A DNA stretch of 64,000 nucleotides from Escherichia ruysiae (GTDB lineage: Bacteria; Pseudomonadota; Gammaproteobacteria; Enterobacterales; Enterobacteriaceae), in assembly GCF_031323975.1 (NCBI RefSeq), contig NZ_JAVIWS010000001.1, positions 2,604,001 through 2,668,000 of the forward strand, written 5' to 3'. Under the pieces are notes generated by a model. It was not told the origin of the DNA. It saw nothing but the letters and a program-made list of their open reading frames with translations, and made no database searches. The stretch's first letter is position 1. Each line of letters starts with the position of its first letter. Position numbers and translations under genes: made by a program. Of the stretch, positions 25,366-39,396 are shown piece after piece.

Positions 25366-25461
25366 TAAAACGTTTCGATGTTGATCACATTTCAGTAACG
25401 TCGTGATGGTTTTCCTTAATCAGTCAGGATTAAACTGCGGGTCAGCGAAACGTTTCGCTGA
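25366..25461 (+). promoter_or_regulatory. rbs operon control region: CRP-like site and RbsR operator
   Basis: TCAGCGAAAC and GTTTCGCTGA form a perfect 20-base palindrome at 25442-25461, the RbsR operator type of the LacI family (core AAACGTTT). A half-similar AAAACGTTTCGA is at 25368-25379, overlapping a CRP-like TTCGATGTTGATCACA (25374-25389). This fits ribose induction through RbsR and catabolite control. Confidence 0.75.
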
Positions 25462-25472
25462 TGGAGAAAAAA

Positions 25473-25892
25473 ATGAAAAAAGGCACCGTTCTTAATTCTG
25501 ATATTTCATCGGTGATCTCCCGTCTGGGACATACCGATACGCTGGTGGTGTGTGATGCTGGTTTACCCATCCCCAAAAGTACAACGCGTATCGATATGGC
25601 ATTAACCCAGGGTGTACCTTCTTTTATGCAGGTGCTGGGCGTCGTCACAAGTGAAATGCAGGTCGAGGCAGCCATTATCGCGGAAGAGATCAAACAACAT
25701 AATCCGCAACTCCACGAAACGTTGCTCACTCACCTTGAGCAGCTGCAAAAACACCAGGGAAACACTATTGAAATTCGTTACACCACGCATGAACAATTCA
25801 AACAACAAACCGCAGAAAGTCAGGCGGTAATTCGCAGCGGAGAATGTTCTCCGTATGCGAATATCATTCTCTGTGCTGGCGTGACGTTCTGA
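25473..25892 (+). CDS. rbsD: D-ribose pyranase
   Basis: 139 residues from the ATG at 25473 (an upstream ATG at 25461 lies inside the operator and is less likely; GGAG precedes 25473). Converts beta-pyran to beta-furan ribose for RbsK. Catalytic H20 in ISRLGH, and the C-terminal signature [18 protein letters not shown]. First gene of the ribose operon. Confidence 0.96.
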   Translation: MKKGTVLNSDISSVISRLGHTDTLVVCDAGLPIPKSTTRIDMALTQGVPSFMQVLGVVTSEMQVEAAIIAEEIKQHNPQLHETLLTHLEQLQKHQGNTIEIRYTTHEQFKQQTAESQAVIRSGECSPYANIILCAGVTF

Positions 25893-25899
25893 GGCCGCC

Positions 25900-27405
25900 A
25901 TGGAAGCATTACTACAGCTTAAAGGTATCGATAAAGCGTTTCCGGGCGTAAAAGCTCTCTCGGGAGCCGCGTTAAATGTCTATCCAGGTCGTGTGATGGC
26001 GCTGGTAGGCGAAAATGGTGCGGGTAAATCCACCATGATGAAAGTGCTGACCGGTATCTATACCCGTGATGCTGGTACGCTTTTATGGTTGGGTAAAGAG
26101 ACTACTTTTACCGGGCCGAAATCCTCCCAGGAAGCCGGGATTGGGATTATCCACCAGGAACTGAACCTGATCCCGCAGTTGACCATTGCCGAAAACATTT
26201 TCCTCGGTCGTGAGTTTGTAAATCGCTTTGGCAAAATTGACTGGAAAACCATGTATGCCGAAGCGGATAAACTCTTAGCCAAACTTAACCTGCGGTTTAA
26301 AAGCGACAAGCTGGTGGGCGATCTTTCTATTGGCGACCAGCAGATGGTGGAAATTGCCAAAGTGCTGAGCTTTGAGTCGAAAGTCATCATTATGGATGAA
26401 CCGACCGATGCGCTGACCGATACCGAAACAGAATCCCTGTTCCGCGTTATCCGCGAACTGAAATCGCAGGGGCGCGGCATTGTCTATATTTCCCACCGTA
26501 TGAAAGAAATCTTCGAGATTTGCGATGACGTTACCGTTTTTCGTGACGGGCAATTTATTGCCGAGCGCGAAGTAGCGTCACTGACTGAAGATTCGCTGAT
26601 TGAGATGATGGTGGGACGTAAGCTGGAAGATCAGTATCCACACCTGGACAAAGCGCCGGGGGACGTCTTACTGAAAGTCGATAATCTCTGCGGACCCGGC
26701 GTTAACGATGTCTCTTTTACTTTACGCAAAGGCGAAATTCTTGGCGTCTCTGGTTTGATGGGCGCAGGTCGTACCGAACTGATGAAAGTGCTCTATGGCG
26801 CCCTGCCGCGCACCAGCGGTTACGTCACCCTGGATGGGCATGAGGTCGTTACCCGTTCGCCGCAGGATGGCCTGGCAAACGGCATTGTGTATATCTCTGA
26901 AGACCGTAAACGCGACGGTTTAGTGTTGGGCATGTCAGTAAAAGAGAACATGTCACTGACCGCGCTACGCTACTTCAGTCGCACAGGTGGTAGCCTGAAA
27001 CATGCGGATGAGCAGCAGGCGGTCAGTGATTTTATCCGTCTGTTCAACGTCAAGACGCCGTCGATGGAACAGGCAATAGGCCTGCTTTCCGGGGGAAATC
27101 AGCAAAAAGTGGCGATTGCCCGTGGCCTGATGACGCGTCCTAAAGTGTTGATCCTTGATGAGCCTACCCGTGGCGTAGATGTCGGCGCGAAAAAAGAGAT
27201 CTATCAACTGATTAACCAGTTCAAAGCCGATGGTTTGAGCATCATTCTGGTGTCATCGGAAATGCCAGAAGTATTAGGCATGAGCGATCGCATTATCGTC
27301 ATGCATGAAGGGCATCTCAGCGGGGAATTTACTCGAGAGCAGGCCACTCAGGAAGTGTTAATGGCTGCCGCTGTGGGCAAGCTTAATCGCGTGAATCAGG
27401 AGTAA
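25900..27405 (+). CDS. rbsA: Ribose ABC transporter ATP-binding protein
   Basis: 501 residues with two ABC domains in tandem. First P-loop G37ENGAGKS44 with [12 protein letters not shown] signature; second domain has a degenerate P-loop ([10 protein letters not shown]) but a full signature [12 protein letters not shown] and Walker [13 protein letters not shown], typical of sugar importers of this type. Works with RbsC and RbsB in the inner membrane. Confidence 0.98.
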   Translation: MEALLQLKGIDKAFPGVKALSGAALNVYPGRVMALVGENGAGKSTMMKVLTGIYTRDAGTLLWLGKETTFTGPKSSQEAGIGIIHQELNLIPQLTIAENIFLGREFVNRFGKIDWKTMYAEADKLLAKLNLRFKSDKLVGDLSIGDQQMVEIAKVLSFESKVIIMDEPTDALTDTETESLFRVIRELKSQGRGIVYISHRMKEIFEICDDVTVFRDGQFIAEREVASLTEDSLIEMMVGRKLEDQYPHLDKAPGDVLLKVDNLCGPGVNDVSFTLRKGEILGVSGLMGAGRTELMKVLYGALPRTSGYVTLDGHEVVTRSPQDGLANGIVYISEDRKRDGLVLGMSVKENMSLTALRYFSRTGGSLKHADEQQAVSDFIRLFNVKTPSMEQAIGLLSGGNQQKVAIARGLMTRPKVLILDEPTRGVDVGAKKEIYQLINQFKADGLSIILVSSEMPEVLGMSDRIIVMHEGHLSGEFTREQATQEVLMAAAVGKLNRVNQE

Positions 27406-27409
27406 AAAA

Positions 27410-28375
27410 ATGACAACCCAGACTGTCTCTGGTCGCCGTTATTTCACGAAAGCGTGGCTGATGGAACAGAAATCGCTTATCGCTCTGCTGGTGCTGATCG
27501 CGATTGTCTCGACGTTAAGCCCGAACTTTTTCACCATCAATAACTTGTTCAATATTCTCCAGCAAACCTCGGTGAACGCCATTATGGCGGTCGGGATGAC
27601 GCTGGTTATCCTGACGTCAGGCATCGACCTGTCGGTCGGTTCTCTGTTGGCGCTGACTGGTGCAGTTGCTGCATCTATTGTCGGCATTGAAGTCAACGCG
27701 CTGGTGGCTGTCGCTGCCGCTCTCGCGTTAGGTGCGGCAATTGGCGCGGTAACCGGGGTGATTGTGGCGAAAGGTCGCGTCCAGGCGTTCATCGCTACGC
27801 TGGTTATGATGCTTTTACTGCGCGGCGTGACCATGGTTTACACCAACGGTAGCCCGGTGAATACCGGATTTACTGAGAACGCCGATCTGTTCGGCTGGTT
27901 TGGTATTGGTCGTCCGCTGGGTGTTCCGACGCCAGTCTGGATCATGGGGATTGTTTTCCTCGCGGCCTGGTACATGCTGCATCACACGCGTCTGGGACGT
28001 TACATCTACGCGCTGGGTGGTAACGAAGCAGCAACGCGCCTTTCTGGTATCAACGTCAATAAAATCAAAATCATCGTCTATTCTCTTTGTGGTCTGCTGG
28101 CATCGCTGGCCGGGATCATTGAAGTGGCGCGCCTCTCCTCCGCGCAACCTACTGCGGGGACTGGCTATGAGCTGGATGCTATTGCTGCGGTGGTTCTGGG
28201 CGGTACGAGCCTGGCGGGCGGAAAAGGTCGCATTGTTGGGACGTTGATCGGCGCATTAATTCTTGGCTTCCTTAATAATGGGTTGAATTTGTTAGGTGTT
28301 TCCTCTTATTACCAGATGATCGTCAAAGCGGTGGTGATTTTGCTGGCGGTGCTGGTAGACAACAAAAAACAGTAA
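27410..28375 (+). CDS. rbsC: Ribose ABC transporter permease
   Basis: 321 residues, about ten hydrophobic segments. Membrane channel for ribose. Family motif GTSLAGGKGRIVGTLIGALI near the C-terminus, which contacts RbsA. Four bases after rbsA. Confidence 0.98.
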   Translation: MTTQTVSGRRYFTKAWLMEQKSLIALLVLIAIVSTLSPNFFTINNLFNILQQTSVNAIMAVGMTLVILTSGIDLSVGSLLALTGAVAASIVGIEVNALVAVAAALALGAAIGAVTGVIVAKGRVQAFIATLVMMLLLRGVTMVYTNGSPVNTGFTENADLFGWFGIGRPLGVPTPVWIMGIVFLAAWYMLHHTRLGRYIYALGGNEAATRLSGINVNKIKIIVYSLCGLLASLAGIIEVARLSSAQPTAGTGYELDAIAAVVLGGTSLAGGKGRIVGTLIGALILGFLNNGLNLLGVSSYYQMIVKAVVILLAVLVDNKKQ

Positions 28376-28399
28376 TAACGACTACAGGACATCTTGAAT

Positions 28400-29290
28400 A
28401 TGAACATGAAAAAACTGGCTACCCTGGTTTCCGCTGTTGCGCTAAGCGCCACCGTCAGTGCGAATGCGATGGCAAAAGACACCATCGCGCTGGTGGTTTC
28501 TACACTTAACAACCCGTTCTTTGTATCGCTGAAAGATGGCGCGCAGAAAGAGGCGGATAAACTTGGCTATAACCTGGTGGTGCTGGACTCCCAGAACAAC
28601 CCGGCGAAAGAGCTGGCAAACGTGCAGGACTTAACCGTTCGCGGCACCAAAATTCTGCTGATTAACCCGACGGACTCCGACGCAGTGGGTAATGCTGTGA
28701 AGATGGCTAACCAGGCGAACATCCCGGTTATCACTCTTGACCGCCAGGCAACGAAAGGTGAAGTGGTTAGCCACATTGCTTCTGATAACGTACTGGGAGG
28801 CAAAATTGCGGGTGATTACATCGCGAAGAAAGCTGGCGAAGGTGCAAAAGTTATCGAACTGCAAGGCATTGCCGGTACATCCGCAGCTCGTGAACGTGGT
28901 GAAGGCTTCCAGCAGGCCGTTGCTGCTCACAAGTTTAACGTTCTCGCCAGCCAGCCGGCAGACTTCGATCGCACCAAAGGTTTGAACGTCATGCAGAACC
29001 TGCTGACCGCTCACCCTGATGTGCAGGCTGTGTTCGCGCAGAATGATGAAATGGCGCTGGGCGCACTGCGCGCGCTGCAAACTGCCGGTAAATCGGATGT
29101 GATGGTCGTCGGATTTGACGGTACACCGGATGGCGAAAAAGCGGTGAATGATGGCAAACTAGCAGCGACTATCGCTCAGCTACCCGATCAGATTGGCGCT
29201 AAAGGCGTCGAAACCGCTGATAAAGTGCTGAAAGGCGAGAAAGTTCAGGCTAAGTATCCGGTTGATCTGAAACTGGTTGTTAAGCAGTAG
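28400..29290 (+). CDS. rbsB: Periplasmic ribose-binding protein
   Basis: 296 residues. Binds ribose for RbsAC and presents it to the chemoreceptor Trg. Signal peptide [20 protein letters not shown] ending in ANAMA before [16 protein letters not shown]. The ATG at 28400 is preferred to an in-frame TTG at 28394. Type I binding-protein fold ([22 protein letters not shown]). Confidence 0.98.
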   Translation: MNMKKLATLVSAVALSATVSANAMAKDTIALVVSTLNNPFFVSLKDGAQKEADKLGYNLVVLDSQNNPAKELANVQDLTVRGTKILLINPTDSDAVGNAVKMANQANIPVITLDRQATKGEVVSHIASDNVLGGKIAGDYIAKKAGEGAKVIELQGIAGTSAARERGEGFQQAVAAHKFNVLASQPADFDRTKGLNVMQNLLTAHPDVQAVFAQNDEMALGALRALQTAGKSDVMVVGFDGTPDGEKAVNDGKLAATIAQLPDQIGAKGVETADKVLKGEKVQAKYPVDLKLVVKQ

Positions 29291-29371
29291 TTTTAATCAG
29301 GTTGTATGACCTGATGGTGACATAAATACGTCATCGACAGATGAACGTGTAATATAAAGAAAAGCAGGGCA

Positions 29372-29400
29372 CGCGCCACCCTAACACGGTGGCGCATTTT
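29372..29400 (+). terminator. rbsB-rbsK intercistronic hairpin
   Basis: GCGCCACC and GGTGGCGC form an eight-pair stem with a seven-base loop, followed by ATTTT. It lies about 80 bases beyond rbsB and just before the rbsK start. In E. coli a small RNA, RbsZ, is reported from the rbsB 3' region; this hairpin is the natural 3' end, but I identify it by location only. Confidence 0.55.
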
Positions 29401-29415
29401 ATGGACATCCCGAAT

Positions 29416-30345
29416 ATGCAAAACGCAGGCAGCCTCGTTGTTCTTGGCAGCATTAATGCTGACCACATTCTTAATCTTCAATCTTTTCCAACTCCAGGCG
29501 AAACAGTAACCGGTAACCACTATCAAGTCGCATTCGGCGGTAAAGGCGCGAATCAGGCTGTGGCAGCAGGGCGTAGCGGCGCGAATATCGCGTTTATTGC
29601 CTGCACGGGAGATGACAGTATTGGTGAGAGCGTTCGCCAGCAGCTCGCCACTGATAATATTGATATTTCGCCGGTCAGCGTGATCAAAGGCGAATCGACA
29701 GGCGTGGCGCTGATTTTTGTTAATGGTGAAGGCGAGAACGTCATTGGTATTCATGCCGGGGCTAACGCTGCCCTTTCCCCGGCGCTGGTGGAAGCGCAAC
29801 GTGAGCGTATTGCTAACGCGTCGGCATTATTAATGCAGCTGGAATCACCACTCGAAAGTGTGATGGCGGCGGCGAAAATCGCCCATCAAAATAAGACTAT
29901 CGTCGCGCTTAACCCCGCTCCGGCTCGCGAATTACCTGATGAATTGCTGGCGCTGGTGGACATTATTACGCCAAACGAAACTGAAGCAGAAAAGCTCACC
30001 GGTATTCGTGTTGAAAATGATGAAGATGCGGCGAAGGCTGCGCAGGTACTGCATGAGAAAGGTATCCGTACCGTACTGATTACCTTAGGAAGTCGTGGCG
30101 TGTGGGCTAGCGTGAATGGCGAAGGTCAGCGCGTTCCTGGATTCCGGGTTCAGGCTGTCGATACCATTGCTGCCGGAGATACTTTTAACGGCGCGTTAAT
30201 CACGGCGTTGCTGGAAGAAAAACCATTGCCTGAGGCGATTCGTTTTGCTCATGCTGCCGCTGCGATTGCCGTAACGCGCAAAGGCGCACAACCGTCAGTA
30301 CCGTGGCGTGAAGAGATCGAAACATTTTTAGACAGGCAGAGGTGA
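29416..30345 (+). CDS. rbsK: Ribokinase
   Basis: 309 residues from ATG 29416 (MQNAGSLVVLGSINAD); earlier ATGs fall in the hairpin. PfkB family. Phosphorylates ribose at C5. Signature GGKGANQAVAAGRSGA and the catalytic TIAAGDTFNGAL (anion hole plus Asp base). Confidence 0.97.
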   Translation: MQNAGSLVVLGSINADHILNLQSFPTPGETVTGNHYQVAFGGKGANQAVAAGRSGANIAFIACTGDDSIGESVRQQLATDNIDISPVSVIKGESTGVALIFVNGEGENVIGIHAGANAALSPALVEAQRERIANASALLMQLESPLESVMAAAKIAHQNKTIVALNPAPARELPDELLALVDIITPNETEAEKLTGIRVENDEDAAKAAQVLHEKGIRTVLITLGSRGVWASVNGEGQRVPGFRVQAVDTIAAGDTFNGALITALLEEKPLPEAIRFAHAAAAIAVTRKGAQPSVPWREEIETFLDRQR

Positions 30346-30348
30346 CGC

Positions 30349-31341
30349 TTGGCCACAATGAAAGATGTTGCCCGCCTGGCGGGCGTTTCTACCTCAACCG
30401 TTTCTCACGTCATCAATAAAGATCGCTTCGTCAGCGAAGCGATTACCGCCAAAGTTGAAGCGGCGATTAAGGAACTCAATTACGCGCCATCAGCTCTGGC
30501 GCGTAGCCTCAAGCTCAATCAGACTCGAACCATTGGCATGTTGATTACTGCCAGTACCAATCCTTTCTATTCCGAACTGGTGCGTGGCGTTGAACGCAGT
30601 TGCTTCGAACGCGGTTATAGCCTTGTTCTTTGTAATACCGAAGGCGATGAGCAGCGAATGAATCGCAATCTGGAAACGCTGATGCAAAAGCGCGTTGATG
30701 GCTTGCTGTTACTGTGCACCGAAACACACCAGCCTTCGCGTGAAATAATGCAACGTTATCCAACAATCCCTACTGTGATGATGGACTGGGCGCCGTTCGA
30801 TGGCGACAGCGATCTTATTCAGGATAACTCGTTGCTGGGCGGAGATTTAGCGACGCAATATCTGATCGACAAAGGTTATACCCGAATTGCCTGTATTACC
30901 GGTCCGTTGGATAAAACGCCTGCGCGCTTGCGGCTGGAAGGTTATCGGGCGGCAATGAAGCGTGCTGGCCTTGACGTTCCTGATGGTTATGAAGTCACTG
31001 GCGATTTTGAATTTAACGGCGGGTTTGACGCGATGCAGCAATTGTTATCGCATCCGCTGCGCCCCCAGGCAGTCTTTACTGGAAATGACGCTATGGCAGT
31101 TGGCGTATACCAGGCTCTATATCAGGCTGGGTTATATGTCCCGCAGGATATCGCGGTGATTGGCTATGACGATATCGAACTGGCAAGCTTTATGACGCCA
31201 CCGCTCACTACAATTCATCAACCAAAAGATGAACTGGGAGAGCTGGCGATTGATGTACTCATCCACCGGATAGCACAGCCAAATCTACAGCAACAACGAC
31301 TACAACTTACGCCGATACTGATGGAGCGCGGCTCGGCTTAG
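30349..31341 (+). CDS. rbsR: LacI-family ribose operon repressor
   Basis: 330 residues with a TTG start ([20 protein letters not shown]); the start follows rbsK by three bases. N-terminal helix-turn-helix, hinge, then a periplasmic-binding-protein-like ribose domain ([18 protein letters not shown]). Represses rbs through the palindrome at 25442-25461. Ends the operon; hsrA remnant lies beyond on the other strand. Confidence 0.97.
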   Translation: MATMKDVARLAGVSTSTVSHVINKDRFVSEAITAKVEAAIKELNYAPSALARSLKLNQTRTIGMLITASTNPFYSELVRGVERSCFERGYSLVLCNTEGDEQRMNRNLETLMQKRVDGLLLLCTETHQPSREIMQRYPTIPTVMMDWAPFDGDSDLIQDNSLLGGDLATQYLIDKGYTRIACITGPLDKTPARLRLEGYRAAMKRAGLDVPDGYEVTGDFEFNGGFDAMQQLLSHPLRPQAVFTGNDAMAVGVYQALYQAGLYVPQDIAVIGYDDIELASFMTPPLTTIHQPKDELGELAIDVLIHRIAQPNLQQQRLQLTPILMERGSA

Positions 31342-31372
31342 ATTTACGCTTTTTTTAATCAAATTATTACTA

Positions 31373-31558
31373 TCAGTTGCTTTCAGAAGCATGAATATTG
31401 CTACTGAAGCAACAGTAATAATTCTCCGGAATAAGCATTGCCACCGTCAGCGTATAACTGATGATGGCAGCAATTGCGGATAAGGTGGTATTCAGGATGG
31501 TGAGATTTAGTGTCCGTATAAAGATGACTATTGCCGCAATGCACGGCAAACCCGCCAT
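31373..31558 (-). pseudogene. hsrA: Remnant of hsrA (yieO), MFS transporter
   Basis: In K-12 a 475-residue DHA2-type MFS transporter lies between rbsR and yieP. Here only a 61-codon frame remains from ATG 31558: [21 protein letters not shown] and [14 protein letters not shown] match the HsrA N-terminus as I remember it, with about 12 codons missing between AIA and AIISY. After MLIP it jumps to an unrelated-looking [11 protein letters not shown] tail and stops, so about 1.3 kb of the gene is gone. The retained part covers roughly one and a half of fourteen membrane segments and cannot be functional. It is still open, so annotators may call it a small protein. Confidence 0.85.
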
Positions 31559-31581
31559 ACTGTATCCGTTTGTTATATTAC

Positions 31582-32271
31582 TTATCCGGGGGAGCGTAGC
31601 AGCGCCTGACAAGCTTTAAATGCAGCGTCGCCATCACTTTGGATTATTGCATCGACAATCGCCTGGTGTAGATCCAGTTTTATCACTGTATCGCTGGTTA
31701 TTGACGTAAAGTAAGTGTGATAAACCGAATGAAATAGTGAAGCGAAAGATGTCAAAAACGGATTGGCGCTCATTTCATAAATATGTTCATGCCAGGCCAT
31801 ATCTACCTCAATCCAACGCTCCCGGCGGAAATGCTCTTTTAACGACACCATTTCGGCCATCAGTGTATTGAGATGCGCCTTCTGTTCTGCGGTGCCCACC
31901 GTTGCTGCCAATAAGCAGGCTTGCGGCTCCAGACAGATACGCATAACCAGAAAATGATCAATAACTTGATGAAAGTTCTCTTCTGTCATCCACCAGGAGA
32001 GCAACTCTTGATCAAGAAAATTCCAGTTGGATTGCGGCATGACACGCGTACCAATTCGTGGTCGTGGCAAAACCATTCCTTTTGCCGTTAACGTCTTGAC
32101 CGCTTCGCGTACCGCAGTACGGCTCACTCCAAATTGCTCACCCAGCTCAATTTCACCAGGCAGAATGGTGCCGGGTGCGTATTCACCTTTTAAGATCCGT
32201 TGCGCCAGCTTCTCGGCCAGAACATACGAAAGGTTTTTCTGTGCAGCTAACTGTTGTGCGCTTAATGGCAT
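31582..32271 (-). CDS. yieP: GntR-family (FadR subfamily) transcriptional regulator YieP
   Basis: 229 residues from the ATG at 32271; AAGGA lies eight bases upstream of it and only two from the earlier in-frame ATG at 32277. Winged helix-turn-helix ([22 protein letters not shown] type, residues ~30-55) and an all-helical FCD effector domain with conserved histidines ([21 protein letters not shown]). The last codons read SPG-stop, whereas I recall SPDK-stop in K-12, consistent with one extra G near the end. Function: repressor of uncertain targets. Confidence 0.9.
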   Translation of the reverse strand: MPLSAQQLAAQKNLSYVLAEKLAQRILKGEYAPGTILPGEIELGEQFGVSRTAVREAVKTLTAKGMVLPRPRIGTRVMPQSNWNFLDQELLSWWMTEENFHQVIDHFLVMRICLEPQACLLAATVGTAEQKAHLNTLMAEMVSLKEHFRRERWIEVDMAWHEHIYEMSANPFLTSFASLFHSVYHTYFTSITSDTVIKLDLHQAIVDAIIQSDGDAAFKACQALLRSPG

Positions 32272-32289
32272 ACTCATCTTCCTTATTCT

Positions 32290-32449
32290 TTTTTTCCTCC
32301 TTAGTATGCCACCAGGAAGTGTGATTGCGGTTGCAAAAACGGCAAATTGCTTGTTTTATGGCACACCAGCAAGTGTTTTGATGAAAAAACGCGCATTCGG
32401 AAGATTATTTTAAATTTCCTCTTGTCAGCTCAGAATAACTCCCTATAAT
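32290..32449 (+). promoter_or_regulatory. rrnC P1 promoter and upstream region
   Basis: TTGTCA (32422-32427) and TATAAT (32444-32449) are 16 bases apart, followed by a GC-rich GCGCC discriminator as in stringent rRNA promoters. AT-rich DNA immediately upstream (32405-32419) is the UP element, and Fis sites are expected further up. No gene between yieP and here. Confidence 0.88.
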
Positions 32450-32538
32450 GCGCCACCACTGACACGGAACAACGGCAAACACGCCGCCGGGTCAGTGGGA
32501 TTCTCCTGAGAATCCTGGCAGAGAAAGCAAAAAAATGC

Positions 32539-32566
32539 TTGACTCTGTAGCGGGAAAGCGTATTAT
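32539..32566 (+). promoter_or_regulatory. rrnC P2 promoter
   Basis: TTGACT (32539-32544) and TATTAT (32561-32566) with 16-base spacing, about 115 bases downstream of P1, the tandem arrangement of E. coli rRNA operons. Confidence 0.88.
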
Positions 32567-32603
32567 GCACACCCCGCGCCGCTGAGAAAAAGCGAAGCGG
32601 CAC

Positions 32604-32650
32604 TGCTCTTTAACAATTTATCAGACAATCTGTGTGGGCACTCGAAGATA
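32604..32650 (+). promoter_or_regulatory. rrnC leader antitermination elements (boxA, boxC)
   Basis: TGCTCTTTAACA (32604-32615) is the rRNA boxA bound by NusB-NusE; GTGTGGGCACTCG near 32632 is boxC. They let RNA polymerase pass Rho-dependent stops in the untranslated rRNA. A second boxA, TGCTCTTTAAA, is in the spacer at 34524-34534. Confidence 0.85.
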
Positions 32651-32747
32651 CGGATTCTTAACGTCGCAAGACGATAAATGAATACCAAGTCTCAAGAGTG
32701 AACACGTAATTCATTACGAAGTTTAATTCTTTGAGCATCAAACTTTT

Positions 32748-34289
<1,542 letters not shown>

Positions 34290-34374
34290 CCTTAAAGAAG
34301 CGTTCTTTGAAGTGCTCACACAGATTGTCTGATAGAAAGTGAAAAGCAAGGCGTCTTGCGAAGCAGACTGATAC

Positions 34375-34450
34375 GTCCCCTTCGTCTAGAGGCCCAGGAC
34401 ACCGCCCTTTCACGGCGGTAACAGGGGTTCGAATCCCCTAGGGGACGCCA
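34375..34450 (+). tRNA. gltU: tRNA-Glu (anticodon TTC)
   Basis: 76 bases in the 16S-23S spacer, acceptor GTCCCCT with AGGGGAC, anticodon loop CTTTCAC (TTC), T loop GGTTCGAATCC, encoded CCA. A single tRNA-Glu spacer is normal for rrnC. Confidence 0.98.
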
Positions 34451-34641
34451 CTTGCTGGTTTGTGAGTGAAAGTCACCTGCCTTAATATCTCAAAACTCAT
34501 CTTCGGGTGATGTTTGAGATATTTGCTCTTTAAAAATCTGGATCAAGCTGAAAATTGAAACACTGAACAACGCAAGTTGTTCGTGAGTCTCTCAAATTTT
34601 CGCAACACGATGGTGTTTTACGAAACATCTTCGGGTTGTGA
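34451..34641 (+). other. tRNA-Glu to 23S spacer of rrnC
   Basis: 191 bases carrying the spacer boxA (34524-34534) and the 5' half of the 23S processing stem; no gene. Confidence 0.7.
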
Positions 34642-37549
<2,908 letters not shown>

Positions 37550-37645
37550 ACAACGCCGAAGCTGTTTTGGCGGATGAGAGAAGATTTTCAGCCTGATACA
37601 GATTAAATCGACAGGTCAGAATAAGACGTGTTGATAAACAGAATT

Positions 37646-37765
37646 TGCCTGGCGGCCGTAGCGCGGTGGTCCCACCTGACCCCATGCCGAACTCAGAAGT
37701 GAAACGCCGTAGCGCCGATGGTAGTGTGGGGTCTCCCCATGCGAGAGTAGGGAACTGCCAGGCAT
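37646..37765 (+). rRNA. rrfC: 5S ribosomal RNA
   Basis: 120 bases, TGCCTGGCGGCC to the complementary GCCAGGCAT end, the E. coli length and sequence type. Confidence 0.98.
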
Positions 37766-37817
37766 CAAATTAAGCAGTAAGCCGGTCATAAAACTGGTGG
37801 TTGTAAAAGAATTCGGT

Positions 37818-37894
37818 GGAGCGGTAGTTCAGTCGGTTAGAATACCTGCCTGTCACGCAGGGGGTCGCGGGTTCGAGTCCCGTCCGTTCCGCCA
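37818..37894 (+). tRNA. aspT: tRNA-Asp (anticodon GTC)
   Basis: 77 bases, GGAGCGG acceptor with CCGTTCC, anticodon loop CTGTCAC, encoded GCCA. Distal tRNA of rrnC. Confidence 0.98.
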
Positions 37895-37902
37895 CCCTAA
37901 TT

Positions 37903-37978
37903 AGGGGCGTAGTTCAATTGGTAGAGCACCGGTCTCCAAAACCGGGTGTTGGGAGTTCGAGTCTCTCCGCCCCTGCCA
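37903..37978 (+). tRNA. trpT: tRNA-Trp (anticodon CCA)
   Basis: 76 bases, AGGGGCG acceptor with CGCCCCT, anticodon loop CTCCAAA, encoded GCCA. Eight bases after aspT and last in the operon; the aspT-trpT pair identifies rrnC. Confidence 0.98.
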
Positions 37979-37984
37979 GAAATC

Positions 37985-38013
37985 ATCCTTAGCGAAAGCT
38001 AAGGATTTTTTTT
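37985..38013 (+). terminator. rrnC terminator
   Basis: ATCCTTAGC, GAAA loop, GCTAAGGAT, then eight T; a perfect nine-pair intrinsic terminator seven bases after trpT. Confidence 0.93.
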
Positions 38014-38073
38014 GTCTGAAATAACCCTCTTCGAAGTAAATCCTTCCATCGGCATCCTTGCCGGCTATTTTGA

Positions 38074-38913
38074 TTAATACACATCATCCAGCACGTTAAT
38101 TTTCAATAGATCGCGAATCAACGCATTTTTATCGCTATTTTGCAGCCATATGGCATAGAGAGGACGAGAAAGAGTTGTGCTGTCGACAACGGTATGCAGC
38201 CCACCTTTCTTACGTGCCCAACTCACCGGCAGCCATGTGCAACCATTAAGCATCGCAATCTGTTGCTGTGCCAGTTCAGCAGAACTGGTTGTTAGCATTG
38301 GAACTTCATCAGCACCGATTAAACCAGCCTCATGTTGTTGAAAATCCGGCCCCCATTCCAGGCGGAGATAGTTAAGCTCACCTTTTAGCTTAGAAGAGGC
38401 ACTGGTATAGAGTGCTAAAGTAAAATGCCCCAGTAACTGACTACTAAATTCATCCATTTTGGGCGCTTCAGTAGTAATAAGAAGATCAAGCTGGCGTTCA
38501 TGCAGTTGTTTTACCAGAGATTGGCGCTGGGCAATTCGCGCTTCGAACTGTAAGCCTGTATGGGCATCCTGATTTTGATACAAGCGCCCCAGCCACTGAT
38601 TAAGCATACACTCCCACAACGAGGCGCTGGCACCGATAGAAAACTCATTATGTCGTGAGGTATGCGCCACCTCCTTACGAGCGGTCTGCCAGGTGCTCAT
38701 GAGTGTTTCTGCATAAGGCAACAGCTTTTCACCGGCAGCGGTTAAACGGATATTGTTTCTGTGACGAGTGAAAAGATTCACACCCAGTTGATTTTCCAGT
38801 TGTCTGATCCGAAAGCTCACTGCTGACTGGGTCAGATAGAGCGATTCAGCCGCTCGGCCAAAGTGACGCGTTCGGCTAACTTCCAGGAAAGTTTTTAACA
38901 ATTCCGTATCCAC
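38074..38913 (-). CDS. hdfR: LysR-family regulator HdfR
   Basis: 279 residues. Represses flhDC (flagella) and activates gltBD in E. coli; H-NS-controlled. N-terminal helix-turn-helix ([21 protein letters not shown]) and LysR substrate domain. Divergent from maoP across 118 bases. Confidence 0.95.
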   Translation of the reverse strand: MDTELLKTFLEVSRTRHFGRAAESLYLTQSAVSFRIRQLENQLGVNLFTRHRNNIRLTAAGEKLLPYAETLMSTWQTARKEVAHTSRHNEFSIGASASLWECMLNQWLGRLYQNQDAHTGLQFEARIAQRQSLVKQLHERQLDLLITTEAPKMDEFSSQLLGHFTLALYTSASSKLKGELNYLRLEWGPDFQQHEAGLIGADEVPMLTTSSAELAQQQIAMLNGCTWLPVSWARKKGGLHTVVDSTTLSRPLYAIWLQNSDKNALIRDLLKINVLDDVY

Positions 38914-39031
38914 AGTGCTCTCCGCAAAATTATTTGTCGTTATGATTTAAATGTTTTGTTTTACACTCTGTCAAGCGTAACTAATACTCCGCGCCATAAC
39001 TAGCTCGGTCAAAGAATTAGGAGCGTGCAGG
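38914..39031. promoter_or_regulatory. hdfR-maoP divergent region (expected maoS)
   Basis: Holds both outward promoters. In E. coli the cis site maoS, which with MaoP sets the Ori macrodomain, is in the maoP upstream region; I do not recall its sequence well enough to mark it. Confidence 0.4.
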
Positions 39032-39370
39032 ATGGCGGAAAGCTTTACGACGACTAATCGATATTTCGACAATAAACATTATCCACGTGGATTCTCTCGT
39101 CATGGTGATTTCACCATCAAAGAGGCACAACTGCTTGAACGTCATGGTTATGCCTTCAATGAGCTGGATCTCGGCAAACGCGAGCCGGTTACCGAGGAAG
39201 AGAAACTCTTCGTAGCAGTATGCCGTGGCGAACGTGAGCCAGTGACAGAAGCAGAACGCGTGTGGTCCAAGTATATGACGCGTATCAAGCGTCCAAAACG
39301 TTTTCACACTCTTTCCGGCGGTAAACCGCAGGTCGAAGGTGCTGAAGACTACACCGATTCCGACGATTAA
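39032..39370 (+). CDS. maoP: Macrodomain Ori organization protein MaoP
   Basis: 112 residues (formerly YifE, DUF413 family). Acts with maoS to limit long-range contacts of the origin region. Visible features: [24 protein letters not shown] start and acidic C-terminus. AGGA precedes the ATG. It shares a bidirectional terminator with comM. Confidence 0.95.
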   Translation: MAESFTTTNRYFDNKHYPRGFSRHGDFTIKEAQLLERHGYAFNELDLGKREPVTEEEKLFVAVCRGEREPVTEAERVWSKYMTRIKRPKRFHTLSGGKPQVEGAEDYTDSDD

Positions 39371-39371
39371 T

Positions 39372-39396
39372 AAAAAGGGCGAAATGCCCTTTTTTT
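39372..39396. terminator. Bidirectional terminator between maoP and comM
   Basis: AAAAAGGGC, GAAAT loop, GCCCTTTTTTT. T-runs are present on both strands, and convergent genes end on either side. Confidence 0.85.

Noticed and set aside
31441..31600. A new small membrane protein gene
   Set aside because: The residues match the start of HsrA with a deletion, so it is better called a remnant.
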